Of a stretch of 64,000 nucleotides of DNA, positions 26,556-34,908 are shown in pieces; position 1 is the first letter of the stretch; each line of letters starts with the position of its first letter. The notes beneath the pieces were generated by a model. It saw only the letters and a program-made list of their open reading frames with translations. It did not search any database and was not told the DNA's origin. A program made the translations under genes and the position numbers. Source of the DNA: ASV31 sp965229765 (GTDB lineage: Bacteria > Pseudomonadota > Alphaproteobacteria > Rhodobacterales > Rhodobacteraceae); NCBI GenBank assembly GCA_965229765.1, contig CBDDJT010000003.1, positions 620,001-684,000 on the forward strand, read 5' to 3'.

Positions 26556-27953
26556 TCAAGACACGTCGCGATCCGGCAAGAGCTTGCCCGGGTTCATCAC
26601 GCCGAGCGGGTCGAGCGCTGCCTTGACGCGATGCATCAAGTCGATCTCGACCGCTCCCTTCTGGCCGCGCAACCGGTCACGAAACAGCGCCCCTACCCCG
26701 TGCTCTGCCACGATAGAGCCGCCAAGCTCCCAGATCAGCCCATCAATCCGGTCATAGAGCGCCGCGCGCCGCGCGGGCAGCCGGTCGTCGTCTGGCAGGA
26801 AGGCGGCAAAGTGAATGTTGCCGTCGCCCACATGCCCCGCGGCATAGGGAACGGCGTCCCCGGCAATGTCCCGCACGGCCGGCAGTGCGGCGTCAAGGAA
26901 CGTCGCGATCCGGTCAAGAGGCACCGACACATCCCATTTCAACATCGCGCCGGTAAAATACTGGATGGGAATGATCTGTTCGCGCAGGGCCCAGAGGTTT
27001 GCTTCCTGGGCGCCCGACCCCGACATCACCGCGTCCGAAACCAGCCCCGCCTCGAACGCTTTTTCGAACAGGTCGGCCAGCGCATCGGACACGCTGGCCC
27101 GGTCGGAGAAGCGGACAAGAAGATACCAGTCCGCCCGCGTCTCCAGCGGCCGTGAGAGCGACGTGTACTTCTCCAGCGCCTTTTCCACCCCGATCCCCGG
27201 CATCAGTTCGAACGCGGTGAGCCGCGCGCCGCCCACCTCGCGCGCAAGGGCGAAAAGCTCCATCAACCGCGCCATGTCCGCCGGAACCGCCATCATGGAC
27301 TGGCTGACGGGCTGCGCCGGGTGCAGACGAAAGACAAGGCGGGTGATGATCCCAAGCGTGCCCTCAGACCCGATGAACAGCTGCTTCATATCATAGCCCG
27401 AGTTGTCCTTTACCAGGCCGCGCAACCCGTTCCAGATCCGACCGTCTGCCAGCACGACCTCGACCCCCAGCACCTGCTCACGCGTGGTGCCGTAACGCAG
27501 CACGTTCAGCCCGCCGCCGTTCGTGGCCACCGCCCCGCCGACCGTGGCCGTGCCGCGTGCGCCCCAGTCGGGCGCAAAGACAAGGCCATGCGCCGTTGCC
27601 GCCTCCTGCGCTGCGGCGATGGTGCATCCCGCCTCGACGGTCATGGTGGCGGCAGCCGTGTTGACCTCGACCACGCGCGCCATGCGCGACAGCGATACGA
27701 CCACGGCGTGACCTGCTTGCGTTGGCACCGCCATGCGGCACAGGTTCGTGTTGCCGCCCTGCGGCACCACTGCCACCCCATGCCCGGCGCACAGCCCCAG
27801 AAGCGCCGCAAGGGCCTCGGTGTCGGCGGGCCGCGCGATCAGAAGCGGCGCGTCACCCGGTCCATATACATCCGCAACATGCCCCTTGCCGTCCTCTGGC
27901 GGCAGCCAGCCGCCAGGGCCGAGGATATCTTTCGCGCGCTCGGTGAACTCCAT
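26556..27953 (-). CDS. FAD-binding oxidoreductase of the GlcD/D-2-hydroxyglutarate dehydrogenase type
   Basis: The 465-residue protein has a PCMH-type FAD domain (VVPQGGNTNLCRMAVP, TVGGAVATNGGGLNVLRYG, GSEGTLGIITRLVFRLHP) followed by the FAD-oxidase C-terminal domain with YAAGHVGDGNIHFAAFLP and EHGVGALFRDRL, which hold the metal/substrate histidines. It should oxidise a 2-hydroxy acid to a 2-oxo acid. It is the last gene of the TAXI-TRAP operon, 48 bases after the aminotransferase gene, so the imported compound may be a hydroxy acid. Substrate is not predictable. Confidence 0.88.
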   Translation of the reverse strand: MEFTERAKDILGPGGWLPPEDGKGHVADVYGPGDAPLLIARPADTEALAALLGLCAGHGVAVVPQGGNTNLCRMAVPTQAGHAVVVSLSRMARVVEVNTAAATMTVEAGCTIAAAQEAATAHGLVFAPDWGARGTATVGGAVATNGGGLNVLRYGTTREQVLGVEVVLADGRIWNGLRGLVKDNSGYDMKQLFIGSEGTLGIITRLVFRLHPAQPVSQSMMAVPADMARLMELFALAREVGGARLTAFELMPGIGVEKALEKYTSLSRPLETRADWYLLVRFSDRASVSDALADLFEKAFEAGLVSDAVMSGSGAQEANLWALREQIIPIQYFTGAMLKWDVSVPLDRIATFLDAALPAVRDIAGDAVPYAAGHVGDGNIHFAAFLPDDDRLPARRAALYDRIDGLIWELGGSIVAEHGVGALFRDRLRGQKGAVEIDLMHRVKAALDPLGVMNPGKLLPDRDVS

Positions 27954-28001
27954 GCCGGTCCTCCCAGACTTCCGGCCCGGGGGATCACCGCCCCCACCTC
28001 G

Positions 28002-29264
28002 TCAATCCGTCAGGCCAAGGATATCCTGCATCGCTGCAAGGAACTTTGCCACCTCGGTTTCGGTGTTGTAGTGGCACATGGAGACGCGCACGCAGCTGTC
28101 CATCCCAAGCGGCGTCAGGATGTTGCCCGAATAGTGGTCTGCCTTGCGGGTGTGCGTGCGGATACCCCGTTCGCGCAGGGCCGTGACCAGATCGGGCGCG
28201 GCCCATCCCTCGGCATTCATCGACACAAGACCCTCACGCGCCGGATTTTCGATCCCGCCCAGCACAGTGACGCCCGGGATCTCGGCCAGACCGGGCAGGT
28301 TGCCCGTGCCGTGCAACATCGCCTGTGTCAGGCGCGCCTCTTGCGCATGGATCGCCTCGCCCGCGGCGCGGATTCGGGTGCGCCGATCGCGAGAGTCCGA
28401 GAACCGCCCGCCAAGCCAGTCGAAGTAGTCGACCACGTCGGAAAAGGTCACATAGGCCCCGGTATCGCGCGTGCCCAACTCCCAGGGTTCACCCGGCGCG
28501 CCCAGCAGATGATCGTGCGGCAGCGCGGCCAGCCGGTCGGACATCCAAGCCACACCGTAGCCGTGGCGCGAAAAGACCTTGTAGGGCGACACCACGTAAC
28601 CGTCGACACCGTAACTGTCGATGTCGAGCCGTCCGTGCGCGGCATGCTGGATGCCGTCCACGATGATGATGCAATCGGGCGCCACGCTGCGGATCTCGGC
28701 CGCGATGGCCCCCACGTCCACGCCCATCCCCGTCACCGGAGAGGTGTGCAGGATCGTGGCCACCCGCGTCTCGGGCGTCAGGGCGGCGCGGTAGTGTTCT
28801 GCCCCGACTGTGCCCGTCGCGTCGTCATGGGCCACCAGCACATGCGGCTTGCCCGCGATGCCCGCCCAGCGGTCGCAGGCACTTCGCGTTGCAGGATGTT
28901 CCAGCGTGCTGCCCAGGACCTGCCCGCTCTCGGGCGTGCCCAGGCACGCCGTGCGGATCAGGCGAAACAGCAGTTCAGTCCCGCTTTCCCCGACGAAGAA
29001 CTGCCCCGAATAGGCGCCGAAGAAATCGCGCATGTCCGCCTTGGACTTGTCGATCATGGCGACCAGCGCATGGGCCGCCGGGTTGTCGCGGCCCTGGTTG
29101 TCGGGGATCGCGGCCATCCGGGCCGAGGTCTCGACCACCGCGTTCAGGGTCAGCGCGCCGCCCGCGTTCTCGAAGAACACGCGCTCGCCCTCGAAGGGGC
29201 AGCTGTCCACATGCGCGAACCGTGCGCGGACCTCGTCCATAAGACCGGGTTTGTCGTCGAACAT
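28002..29264 (-). CDS. Class V aminotransferase (cysteine-desulfurase-like fold)
   Basis: The 420-residue PLP enzyme has FFENAGGALTLN near the N-terminus, STLEHPATRSACDRW with the PLP-stacking His, CIIIVDGIQHAAHG with the Asp that pairs to the pyridine nitrogen, and the Schiff-base lysine in VVSPYKVFSRHGYGVAW. The C-terminal domain has the GIRTHTRKADHYSG and RVSMCHYNTETEV blocks. No active-site loop cysteine is evident in the expected desulfurase position, so an aminotransferase, lyase or epimerase role is more likely. It follows the TAXI permease by 80 bases on the same strand, suggesting action on the imported substrate. Confidence 0.82.
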   Translation of the reverse strand: MFDDKPGLMDEVRARFAHVDSCPFEGERVFFENAGGALTLNAVVETSARMAAIPDNQGRDNPAAHALVAMIDKSKADMRDFFGAYSGQFFVGESGTELLFRLIRTACLGTPESGQVLGSTLEHPATRSACDRWAGIAGKPHVLVAHDDATGTVGAEHYRAALTPETRVATILHTSPVTGMGVDVGAIAAEIRSVAPDCIIIVDGIQHAAHGRLDIDSYGVDGYVVSPYKVFSRHGYGVAWMSDRLAALPHDHLLGAPGEPWELGTRDTGAYVTFSDVVDYFDWLGGRFSDSRDRRTRIRAAGEAIHAQEARLTQAMLHGTGNLPGLAEIPGVTVLGGIENPAREGLVSMNAEGWAAPDLVTALRERGIRTHTRKADHYSGNILTPLGMDSCVRVSMCHYNTETEVAKFLAAMQDILGLTD

Positions 29265-29344
29265 CTGGGGCGTCCTTGCGTGTCAGGAAAGGTATGCGGC
29301 GCGACCCGCCGTCGCGCCATGGCTTATCCCGCCCGGCGGCGGAT

Positions 29345-31321
29345 TCAAGGGGCCGCGGCGGGTGCGCGCGCAAGTGCCATGCGGTTCAGTGCAAGAAGCA
29401 CCACGATCCCCGCCGCGCCGGCCGCCTCGATCCTGAGATCAGGCCAGAACACCGCAACGATCGCGGGCACCAGCGCCACGCGCATCCAGGCGGGCATCGG
29501 CGCCCAAAGATAGCCCTCCAGCACTGCGGCGAAGGCGACCAGTGCCATGATCGCGATGGCCCCGTTCCAGAGCACCAGCGGCAGGGGGCCTCCGAGGATG
29601 ATCGACTCGTTGAAGACCATGAAGAGCGGGATCAGATACAGCCCTTTTGCGTATTTCCATGCCTGAAGGCTCGTCTCCATTGGTTTGGATCCGGCGATGG
29701 CCGCCCCGGCGAACCCGGCAAGCGCCACGGGCGGGGTCACGTTGCTGTCCTGCGAATACCAGAACACCATGAGGTGCGCGATCAGGATCGGCACGCCGAA
29801 CTCCTCGGTCAGGGCCGGGCCGACGAGGATGATGAGCACGATATAGGCCGCCGTCACCGGCAGCCCCATGCCAAGGATCAGGCTGGCGATGATGACCAGC
29901 AGGATCGCCAGAAGCAGGTTGCCGCCCGAGAAGGCGATCATCATGGCCGAGAACTTCAGCCCGAGGCCCGTCAGCCCCACGACCCCCACGATGATGCCCG
30001 CCACCGCGCAGGCCATGGATACGGCGACCGCGTTGCGCGCGCCAAGCTCCAGCGCCTTGAGCGTCATCTCGACCCCGCGCCTACACATGGCCACGAAGCC
30101 CGCCGCCGTGGGCGCGTCCCGCAGGAAATTCCAGAGCGCGCGCGCGCCCGCCGCCGCGACGACCGACACGATGGCGTAAAAACCCACGCGCATCGGCGAA
30201 TAGCCCGCGATCAGCAGCCAGGTCAGCACCACCAGCGGCAACAGGAAATGCCAGCCGTCGATCAGCACCTGTCGCACCTTGGGCAGGTCCTCGGACGCAA
30301 GGCCCGTCATGCCCTGCTTGACGGCGGCAAGGTGCACCAGCAGGTAGACCGCCCCGAAGTAGAGAACCGCCGGAAAGATCGAGACCAGCACGATGTCCAC
30401 GTAGGGCATCTGCGTGAACTCGCTCATCAGGAAGGCGCCCGCGCCCATCAGGGGCGGCATGATCTGCCCGCCCGTCGAGGCCGCGGCCTCGATCCCGCCG
30501 GCCTGCGCGGGGCGGTAGCCGAGCTTCTTCATCAGCGGGATGGTAAACGCGCCCGTGGTGACCACATTGGCGATGGCAGAGCCAGAGATCGAGCCCATGC
30601 CCGCGGACGCGATGACCGCCGCCTTGGCCGGTCCGCCGCGCTGGCGCCCGGTGGCGGCATAGGCCAGATCGATGAAGAACTTGCCCGCGCCGGTCACCTC
30701 CAGAAACGCGCCGAACAGCACGAAGACGAACACGAAGGTCAATGCCACGCCCAGCGGGATGCCGAAGATCCCCTCGGCCCCAAGCGTCAGCTGGCTGGCA
30801 AGGCGTTCCAGCGAATAACCGCGGTGGTTCAGGATGCCGGGCATCCAGTCACCCAGCCAGGGGATCTCGCCACGGCCCCCGGAAAAGGCATAAAGGATGA
30901 AAACCGCGCCGATGATCGTCATGCCAAGGCCCACGGCGCGCCGCGCGGCCTCCAGCACGACGAGAACGGTGACGATGCCCACGGCCACGTCGATGTCGCG
31001 CGGGAAGATGGCGTTGGCGATGGTGTCGATGTTCATCGGCACCCACAGGCCCACAAGAATGCCCGCGCAAATCAACACGCCATCGATGATCCAGCCGACG
31101 GCACCGCGCGGACGGCGGTTGCCGGTGACCGGAAACGTCAGGAAGCACAGCACAAGGATGAAGCCAAGGTGAATGGGCCGCTGAAAGAACAGGCCCAGCG
31201 GCTGCAAGCCGGCGGCGTAGAGCTGAAACAGCGAAAGCGCGATGCCCACAACAGCGATGAGGCGCAGGATCAACCTTGGTTGCGGCGCGGCCTTTGGCAG
31301 GAATTCTGCGGTGTCCGACAT
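29345..31321 (-). CDS. TAXI-type TRAP transporter fused permease (4TM/12TM)
   Basis: The 658-residue protein fuses a DctQ-like four-helix part (residues about 1-130) to a DctM-like part with GGPAKAAVIASAGMGSISGSAIANVVTTGAFTIPL (split near residues 230-265), EAAASTGGQIMPPLMGAGAFLM and DSNVTPPVALAGFAGAAIAG. This is the standard architecture of TAXI permeases. It lies 9 bases after the DUF1850 gene and two genes after the TAXI binding protein. A long antisense open frame (29276-31837) is a codon-bias shadow. Confidence 0.93.
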   Translation of the reverse strand: MSDTAEFLPKAAPQPRLILRLIAVVGIALSLFQLYAAGLQPLGLFFQRPIHLGFILVLCFLTFPVTGNRRPRGAVGWIIDGVLICAGILVGLWVPMNIDTIANAIFPRDIDVAVGIVTVLVVLEAARRAVGLGMTIIGAVFILYAFSGGRGEIPWLGDWMPGILNHRGYSLERLASQLTLGAEGIFGIPLGVALTFVFVFVLFGAFLEVTGAGKFFIDLAYAATGRQRGGPAKAAVIASAGMGSISGSAIANVVTTGAFTIPLMKKLGYRPAQAGGIEAAASTGGQIMPPLMGAGAFLMSEFTQMPYVDIVLVSIFPAVLYFGAVYLLVHLAAVKQGMTGLASEDLPKVRQVLIDGWHFLLPLVVLTWLLIAGYSPMRVGFYAIVSVVAAAGARALWNFLRDAPTAAGFVAMCRRGVEMTLKALELGARNAVAVSMACAVAGIIVGVVGLTGLGLKFSAMMIAFSGGNLLLAILLVIIASLILGMGLPVTAAYIVLIILVGPALTEEFGVPILIAHLMVFWYSQDSNVTPPVALAGFAGAAIAGSKPMETSLQAWKYAKGLYLIPLFMVFNESIILGGPLPLVLWNGAIAIMALVAFAAVLEGYLWAPMPAWMRVALVPAIVAVFWPDLRIEAAGAAGIVVLLALNRMALARAPAAAP

Positions 31322-31330
31322 GGCGCTGTC

Positions 31331-31795
31331 CTATTCTTCGTCGGGTTCAAGCGCGATCCGCACCCGCGCGCGCGGCGCCGCGTCGGAAAGCGCGATTTCC
31401 TGTCCACCCATGCGGATGCGGTGATCGACACCGCCGCGCCCGGGGCGCAGAACATAGGCGTTTCCCGGCACGGGTTCGTCCAGATCCTCGATGAAATAAC
31501 CGCCCTGACCATCCGACACCTGGCGACCACGGCCCGGGATATGGTCCAGACCGGCCGCAAAATCCGGAAGATGCGAGCGTACAAGAACCATGTGGCCGTC
31601 CCGGTTCTCGTAGCAGTCCGACACTTCGAAGCCCTTGACGGAATGATGCCACAGGACGCACCATCCGGCGCCCCGTGGCACATCTATCCGTCCGATCTCG
31701 GGGCCGTCGATGACGGTGGCCGTCAACGTCTCTGCCCCGGCCGGTCCGGCCAGAAGGAGGAGGGCAATCAGCCCTCCTCCGGCCTTTGCCCTCAC
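31331..31795 (-). CDS. DUF1850 domain-containing protein
   Basis: This 154-residue protein has a signal-like N-terminus (GGGLIALLLLAGPAGAETL) and the DUF1850 core W-x2-HSVKGFEVSDCYE, DFAAGLDHIPGRG and GGQEIAL. DUF1850 proteins are regularly encoded between TAXI binding proteins and fused permeases; their role is unknown but must be periplasmic. It starts with GTG (31793-31795) overlapping the SBP stop (GTGA), and its first codons contain a perfect hairpin. Confidence 0.82.
   Translation of the reverse strand: MRAKAGGGLIALLLLAGPAGAETLTATVIDGPEIGRIDVPRGAGWCVLWHHSVKGFEVSDCYENRDGHMVLVRSHLPDFAAGLDHIPGRGRQVSDGQGGYFIEDLDEPVPGNAYVLRPGRGGVDHRIRMGGQEIALSDAAPRARVRIALEPDEE
31756..31780 (-). promoter_or_regulatory. 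Perfect hairpin after the TAXI binding-protein gene
   Basis: Arms 31756-31765 and 31771-31780 pair over 10 bases with a 5-base loop. It begins 11 bases downstream of the binding-protein stop on the minus strand, inside the signal-peptide codons of DUF1850. Likely role: mRNA protection or partial termination. Confidence 0.55.
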
Positions 31796-32748
31796 GGACG
31801 CAGGCGGTCCGGAATGGTGGCGCCGGTCTCCTCATAGTACCGCAGCGCACCGGGGTGCAGCGGGATCGGAGTGGCCGACAGCGTCAGTTCGATCGTGGTC
31901 TGGTTCGCCGCAGGGTGGACGGCTTGCAGGTCCGCGATATTCTCGAACATGGCCTTGGTGATCGAATAGGCCAGATCCTCGGACATCTCGGACGAGGCCA
32001 CCAGCACGTTCGGCACGCCGATGACAGTGGTCGCGTCGACGCCGTTGTAGATACCGGCGGCAAGCGTGGTCTTGGCAAAGATCGGGTTTGCCTCCAGCGC
32101 GGCGGCGATCTCGGCGTCGCTGAGCTCGATCACCACGATGTCGTTGGTGGTGGCGAGGTTCAGGATCGACGAGGTGGGCGCGCCCACGGACCAGAAGCCC
32201 GCGTCGATATCGCCGTTGGCCAGAGCGTCGGCGGTCTCGTTGAAGTTCAGGCGCTGTTCGTCGAAGTCGTCATAGGTCAGGCCGTTGGCGTTCAGGATCT
32301 GCTGTGCGTTCACCTCGGTGCCGGAGCCCGGCGCGCCGACCGACACGCGCTTGCCCTTCAGGTCGGCCAGAGTGGTCACGCCGCTGCCTTCCAGCGTCAC
32401 GATCTGCACCATGTTCGAATAGAGCGACGCGATGGCGTGGATCATGTCGAGCTGCTGGCCCTCGAAGCGGCCGGTGCCCGTCTGCGCCTGGAACACCGTG
32501 TCCGCCAGACCGATGGCAAGGTCCGCGTCACCCGTGGCGACAAGACCCATGTTCTCGACCGATGCGCCGGTGACTTCTGCGGTCGCGGCATAGCCGTCGA
32601 TGTGATTGTTGATGACCTCGGCCAGGCCACCGCCCATCGGGTAGTAGACACCGCCGGTGCCACCGGTGGCGACAGACAGCTGCTGCTGGGCCAGCGCGGG
32701 CGCGCCCAGCACCAGCGATGCAGCCACAATTGCGCGGAACATGTTCAT
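31792..32748 (-). CDS. TAXI family TRAP substrate-binding protein
   Basis: The 318-residue protein has a secretion signal (MNMFRAIVAASLVLGAPALA, cleavage near ALAQ/QQ) and the TAXI mature start LSVATGGTGGVYYPMGGGLA, with ASVENMGLVATGDADLAIG and KGKRVSVGAPGSGTEVNAQQ. It captures its ligand in the periplasm for the fused permease. ATG 32748 is chosen because GGGAGGA lies 6 bases upstream; the open frame beyond it is non-coding. It heads the operon with DUF1850, permease, aminotransferase and FAD oxidase. Confidence 0.92.
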   Translation of the reverse strand: MNMFRAIVAASLVLGAPALAQQQLSVATGGTGGVYYPMGGGLAEVINNHIDGYAATAEVTGASVENMGLVATGDADLAIGLADTVFQAQTGTGRFEGQQLDMIHAIASLYSNMVQIVTLEGSGVTTLADLKGKRVSVGAPGSGTEVNAQQILNANGLTYDDFDEQRLNFNETADALANGDIDAGFWSVGAPTSSILNLATTNDIVVIELSDAEIAAALEANPIFAKTTLAAGIYNGVDATTVIGVPNVLVASSEMSEDLAYSITKAMFENIADLQAVHPAANQTTIELTLSATPIPLHPGALRYYEETGATIPDRLRP

Positions 32749-33039
32749 GGATATCCTCCCGTTTGCTTGGTCGTGCAGCACGATGTAGCGGCAAGGCGGC
32801 ATATCGCCAAGTCGTGATGAGAAGGAACCTGTGATTGGCGCACCGATTGACACCAAATACGGGTCCATCTTTTGCGCAAGTGCCGCCTTGCCGGGCACTT
32901 GACGTGCCCCTTCAACCTCCGGACGCGTGCCGGCCAAGGAAATCAGCGTAAAGCGCGTTCCGCCCATGCGCGCCGTTGCACCGCCGACACCTGCTGATAC
33001 CATACGGCGAGGAACTGAACTCGTGCAGGGAGACCGACG
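32749..33039. other. Divergent intergenic region (TAXI operon / cytochrome c)
   Basis: These 291 bases lie between divergent genes and hold the ribosome-binding site of the TAXI binding protein (GGGAGGA, minus strand, about 32755-32761). A TTGACA hexamer occurs at 32847-32852 on the plus strand, but no matching -10 was found. No inverted repeat above six bases or open frame with homology was seen. Confidence 0.4.
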
Positions 33040-33324
33040 ATGGCAATTGTTTGGCGCAGCACTGGAATCTGGGCGGGCATGGCGCTGATGGCATGGGCCG
33101 CACAGGCCGCGGCACAGGACGGCGACGCCGCGGCGGGCGGTGTTCTGGTGAATGCCGTCTGCACGGAGTGCCACAAGGTCCCCGCCGATCTGGCGGCCAA
33201 GATGCAGGGCGAAACCGATGCGGAAAGGGCCGAGTGGCTTGGCGCCCTGCTGACAGGGCATTTCGTGCCTGATGCACAGGACCGGCAAAACATCGCGGCC
33301 TATCTGCTGAGCCTTGGCCAGTAG
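33040..33324 (+). CDS. Small c-type cytochrome
   Basis: This 94-residue protein has a signal peptide (hydrophobic WAGMALMAWAAQAAA, residues about 11-25) and one haem c site, CTECH at residues 41-45. After the site, GHFVPDAQDRQNIAAYLLSLGQ resembles the C-terminal helix of cytochrome c class I domains. No methionine is placed where the sixth ligand normally lies; the only Met after the haem site is at AKMQGE, so ligation may be unusual. It would act in the periplasm as an electron carrier. It is 36 bases ahead of the phosphodiesterase gene. Confidence 0.82.
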   Translation: MAIVWRSTGIWAGMALMAWAAQAAAQDGDAAAGGVLVNAVCTECHKVPADLAAKMQGETDAERAEWLGALLTGHFVPDAQDRQNIAAYLLSLGQ

Positions 33325-33360
33325 CGCGGGGACGGCCACCGCGCGTTGGCGGCGCGGCAC

Positions 33361-34176
33361 GTGATCCGCTTTCTGCACATCACCGACCTGCATGTCTCGG
33401 CCCCCAAGCGGGGCGGGTCCGAGCGGCGCGCGGCATCGATCGAGGCGCTGGCGCGGCTGGTCGAGATCGCCGACAGGCTGCGACCGCGCCCTGCCTTCAT
33501 CGTGGCCTCCGGCGACCTGACCAATACTGGCGACGAGGACAGCTATCGCGTCGTGGGCAACATGCTGGGCGCACTGGATATTCCGGTGATCTGGGCGCTG
33601 GGAAACCACGACCGCAGGGCCGGGTTCCATGCGGTCTTTCCCGGTCATGCCGGCGCGCCGGACGGACCGCTGGACCATGACGCGGTGCACGCGGGCGTTC
33701 ATGTGATCGCGCTTGACAGCTCGGTACCCGGACAAGTGGGCGGAGCGCTTGACGATGATCAGTTCGCGCGGCTCGATGTCATGCTGGCGCGCAACACCGA
33801 TCTGCCGCGCCTTGTCGCCGTGCACCACCCGCCAAAGCTTTCCCCCCGGGCCCGCAATGGATGGGCCACCTTGACCGAGGACAGCAGCGACCGGCTGCGC
33901 GGCGCGCTGGCGGGACGCAACGTACAGGCGGTGCTGTCGGGGCACATGCACATGAACCGCGTCGCGATGTGGCACGGCATCCCGCTGGTGGTGACGATGG
34001 GCCAGCAGTCGACGGTAGACCTGACCCGGACCGATGCGCTTGCGGTGATCGAGGGCACGGGTTTCGCCATCTGCGATATGCTCGCCGGTGGGCTGCAAAC
34101 GACATTCGTGCCGCTGGCAGAGCCCCGCGTGATCCGCGAAATCCCCGAGGAACGCTTGCGCGCATTCTTTTCCTGA
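33361..34176 (+). CDS. CpdA-like metallophosphoesterase
   Basis: The protein (about 271 residues) has all calcineurin-like metal motifs in order: FLHITDLHVS, ASGDLTNTG, WALGNHDRR, AVHHPP and LSGHMHMNR. This pattern is that of the class III cyclic-nucleotide phosphodiesterases (CpdA family), which hydrolyse 3',5'-cyclic AMP or similar phosphodiesters in the cytoplasm. GTG 33361 starts right before the conserved region; TTG 33346 is an alternative five codons upstream, and neither has a strong ribosome-binding site. It may be translated together with the cytochrome gene 36 bases upstream. Confidence 0.85.
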   Translation: MIRFLHITDLHVSAPKRGGSERRAASIEALARLVEIADRLRPRPAFIVASGDLTNTGDEDSYRVVGNMLGALDIPVIWALGNHDRRAGFHAVFPGHAGAPDGPLDHDAVHAGVHVIALDSSVPGQVGGALDDDQFARLDVMLARNTDLPRLVAVHHPPKLSPRARNGWATLTEDSSDRLRGALAGRNVQAVLSGHMHMNRVAMWHGIPLVVTMGQQSTVDLTRTDALAVIEGTGFAICDMLAGGLQTTFVPLAEPRVIREIPEERLRAFFS

Positions 34177-34182
34177 GGCATG

Positions 34183-34197
34183 ATTGACATCGTCAAT
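34183..34197 (+). promoter_or_regulatory. 6-bp inverted repeat ATTGAC-ATC-GTCAAT, candidate operator
   Basis: A perfect palindrome with 3-base spacer lies 54 bases before the thioesterase start, right after the phosphodiesterase stop, in an AT-rich patch. It resembles the spacing of MarR-type operators in aromatic-acid operons; no MarR gene is in the window. Confidence 0.5.
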
Positions 34198-34250
34198 TTT
34201 GCGCCGGATCCGCAAATAAATCAAAGGTTTGGCATAGGGAGGACGCAGCC

Positions 34251-34682
34251 ATGCCGGAGTTCGTAAGCCGGCGGGAGGTGCTGGTGGAGTGGGGGGATTG
34301 CGACCCTGCTGGCATCGTCTATTTCCCCAGGTATTTTGCGTTTTTCGACAATTGCACCGCTGGCCTCTTCGCCGCGGCGGGGCTGCCCAAACCCGAGATG
34401 GTGCGCCGCTACGGCATCATTGGCATTCCCATGGTGGACACGCGCGCCAAGTTCGGCATCCCGTCGAAATGGGGCGAGACGATCCTGATCGAAAGCCGCA
34501 TATCCCATTGGAAACGGTCGAGCTTCGACGTGGAGCACCGCGCCTTCAAGGGCGAGGCGCTGGCCATCGAGGCGTGGGAGACGCGTGTCTGGGCGGCGCG
34601 CCATCCAGACGATCCCGACCGGATCAAGGGCGTTGCCGTTCCCGACGAGGTGAAGGCGCTGTTCGCGGGGGATGCGGCGTGA
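34251..34682 (+). CDS. 4-hydroxybenzoyl-CoA thioesterase-like hotdog protein
   Basis: The 143-residue protein has VEWGDCDPAGIVYFPRYF (residues 12-29) with Asp18 in the position of the catalytic aspartate of Pseudomonas-type 4-hydroxybenzoyl-CoA thioesterase, and then SRISHWKRSSFDVEHRAF typical of the hotdog core. It should hydrolyse an aromatic or short acyl-CoA thioester. GGGAGGA at 34237-34243 precedes the ATG. The gene sits upstream of an extradiol dioxygenase, fitting release of a hydroxybenzoate-type acid before ring cleavage. Confidence 0.85.
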   Translation: MPEFVSRREVLVEWGDCDPAGIVYFPRYFAFFDNCTAGLFAAAGLPKPEMVRRYGIIGIPMVDTRAKFGIPSKWGETILIESRISHWKRSSFDVEHRAFKGEALAIEAWETRVWAARHPDDPDRIKGVAVPDEVKALFAGDAA

Positions 34683-34740
34683 CTTCAGGCGAATCGACCG
34701 TTAAGCTTATGATTGCGAGATATTTTTCCTGTTCGGCACC

Positions 34741-34772
34741 ACGTCGGCAAAACGTCGGCATCGCGTCGGCGC
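34741..34772 (-). repeat. Inverted copy of the GCCGACGT tandem repeat
   Basis: Read on the minus strand, these 32 bases match 795-826 at 29 of 32 positions, including a 19-base identical run. Here the repeat is in non-coding DNA, between the thioesterase and dioxygenase genes. The rest of this 226-base gap has no other feature apart from the likely dioxygenase ribosome-binding region. Confidence 0.75.
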
Positions 34773-34908
34773 CGGCTGTCGGCGGATGCCGGATGAACAG
34801 TGCGCGCGATGTGCGGACCCTTGCCGGCAGAAACCCGATCGGCGCGGTGCATCGGCGGCGTGCAGAGGGTCGCCGCACGGGCGCGCCCAGCCATGGGGAG
34901 ACCCCGCG

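Noticed and set aside
29276..31837. An 853-codon plus-strand open frame opposite the TAXI permease
   Set aside because: Composition is rich in His, Asp, Arg and Gln with no domain, and it is exactly antisense to a well-supported permease gene.
32847..32852. TTGACA as a -35 box for the cytochrome gene
   Set aside because: No -10-like hexamer occurs 16-18 bases downstream, so the match may be chance.
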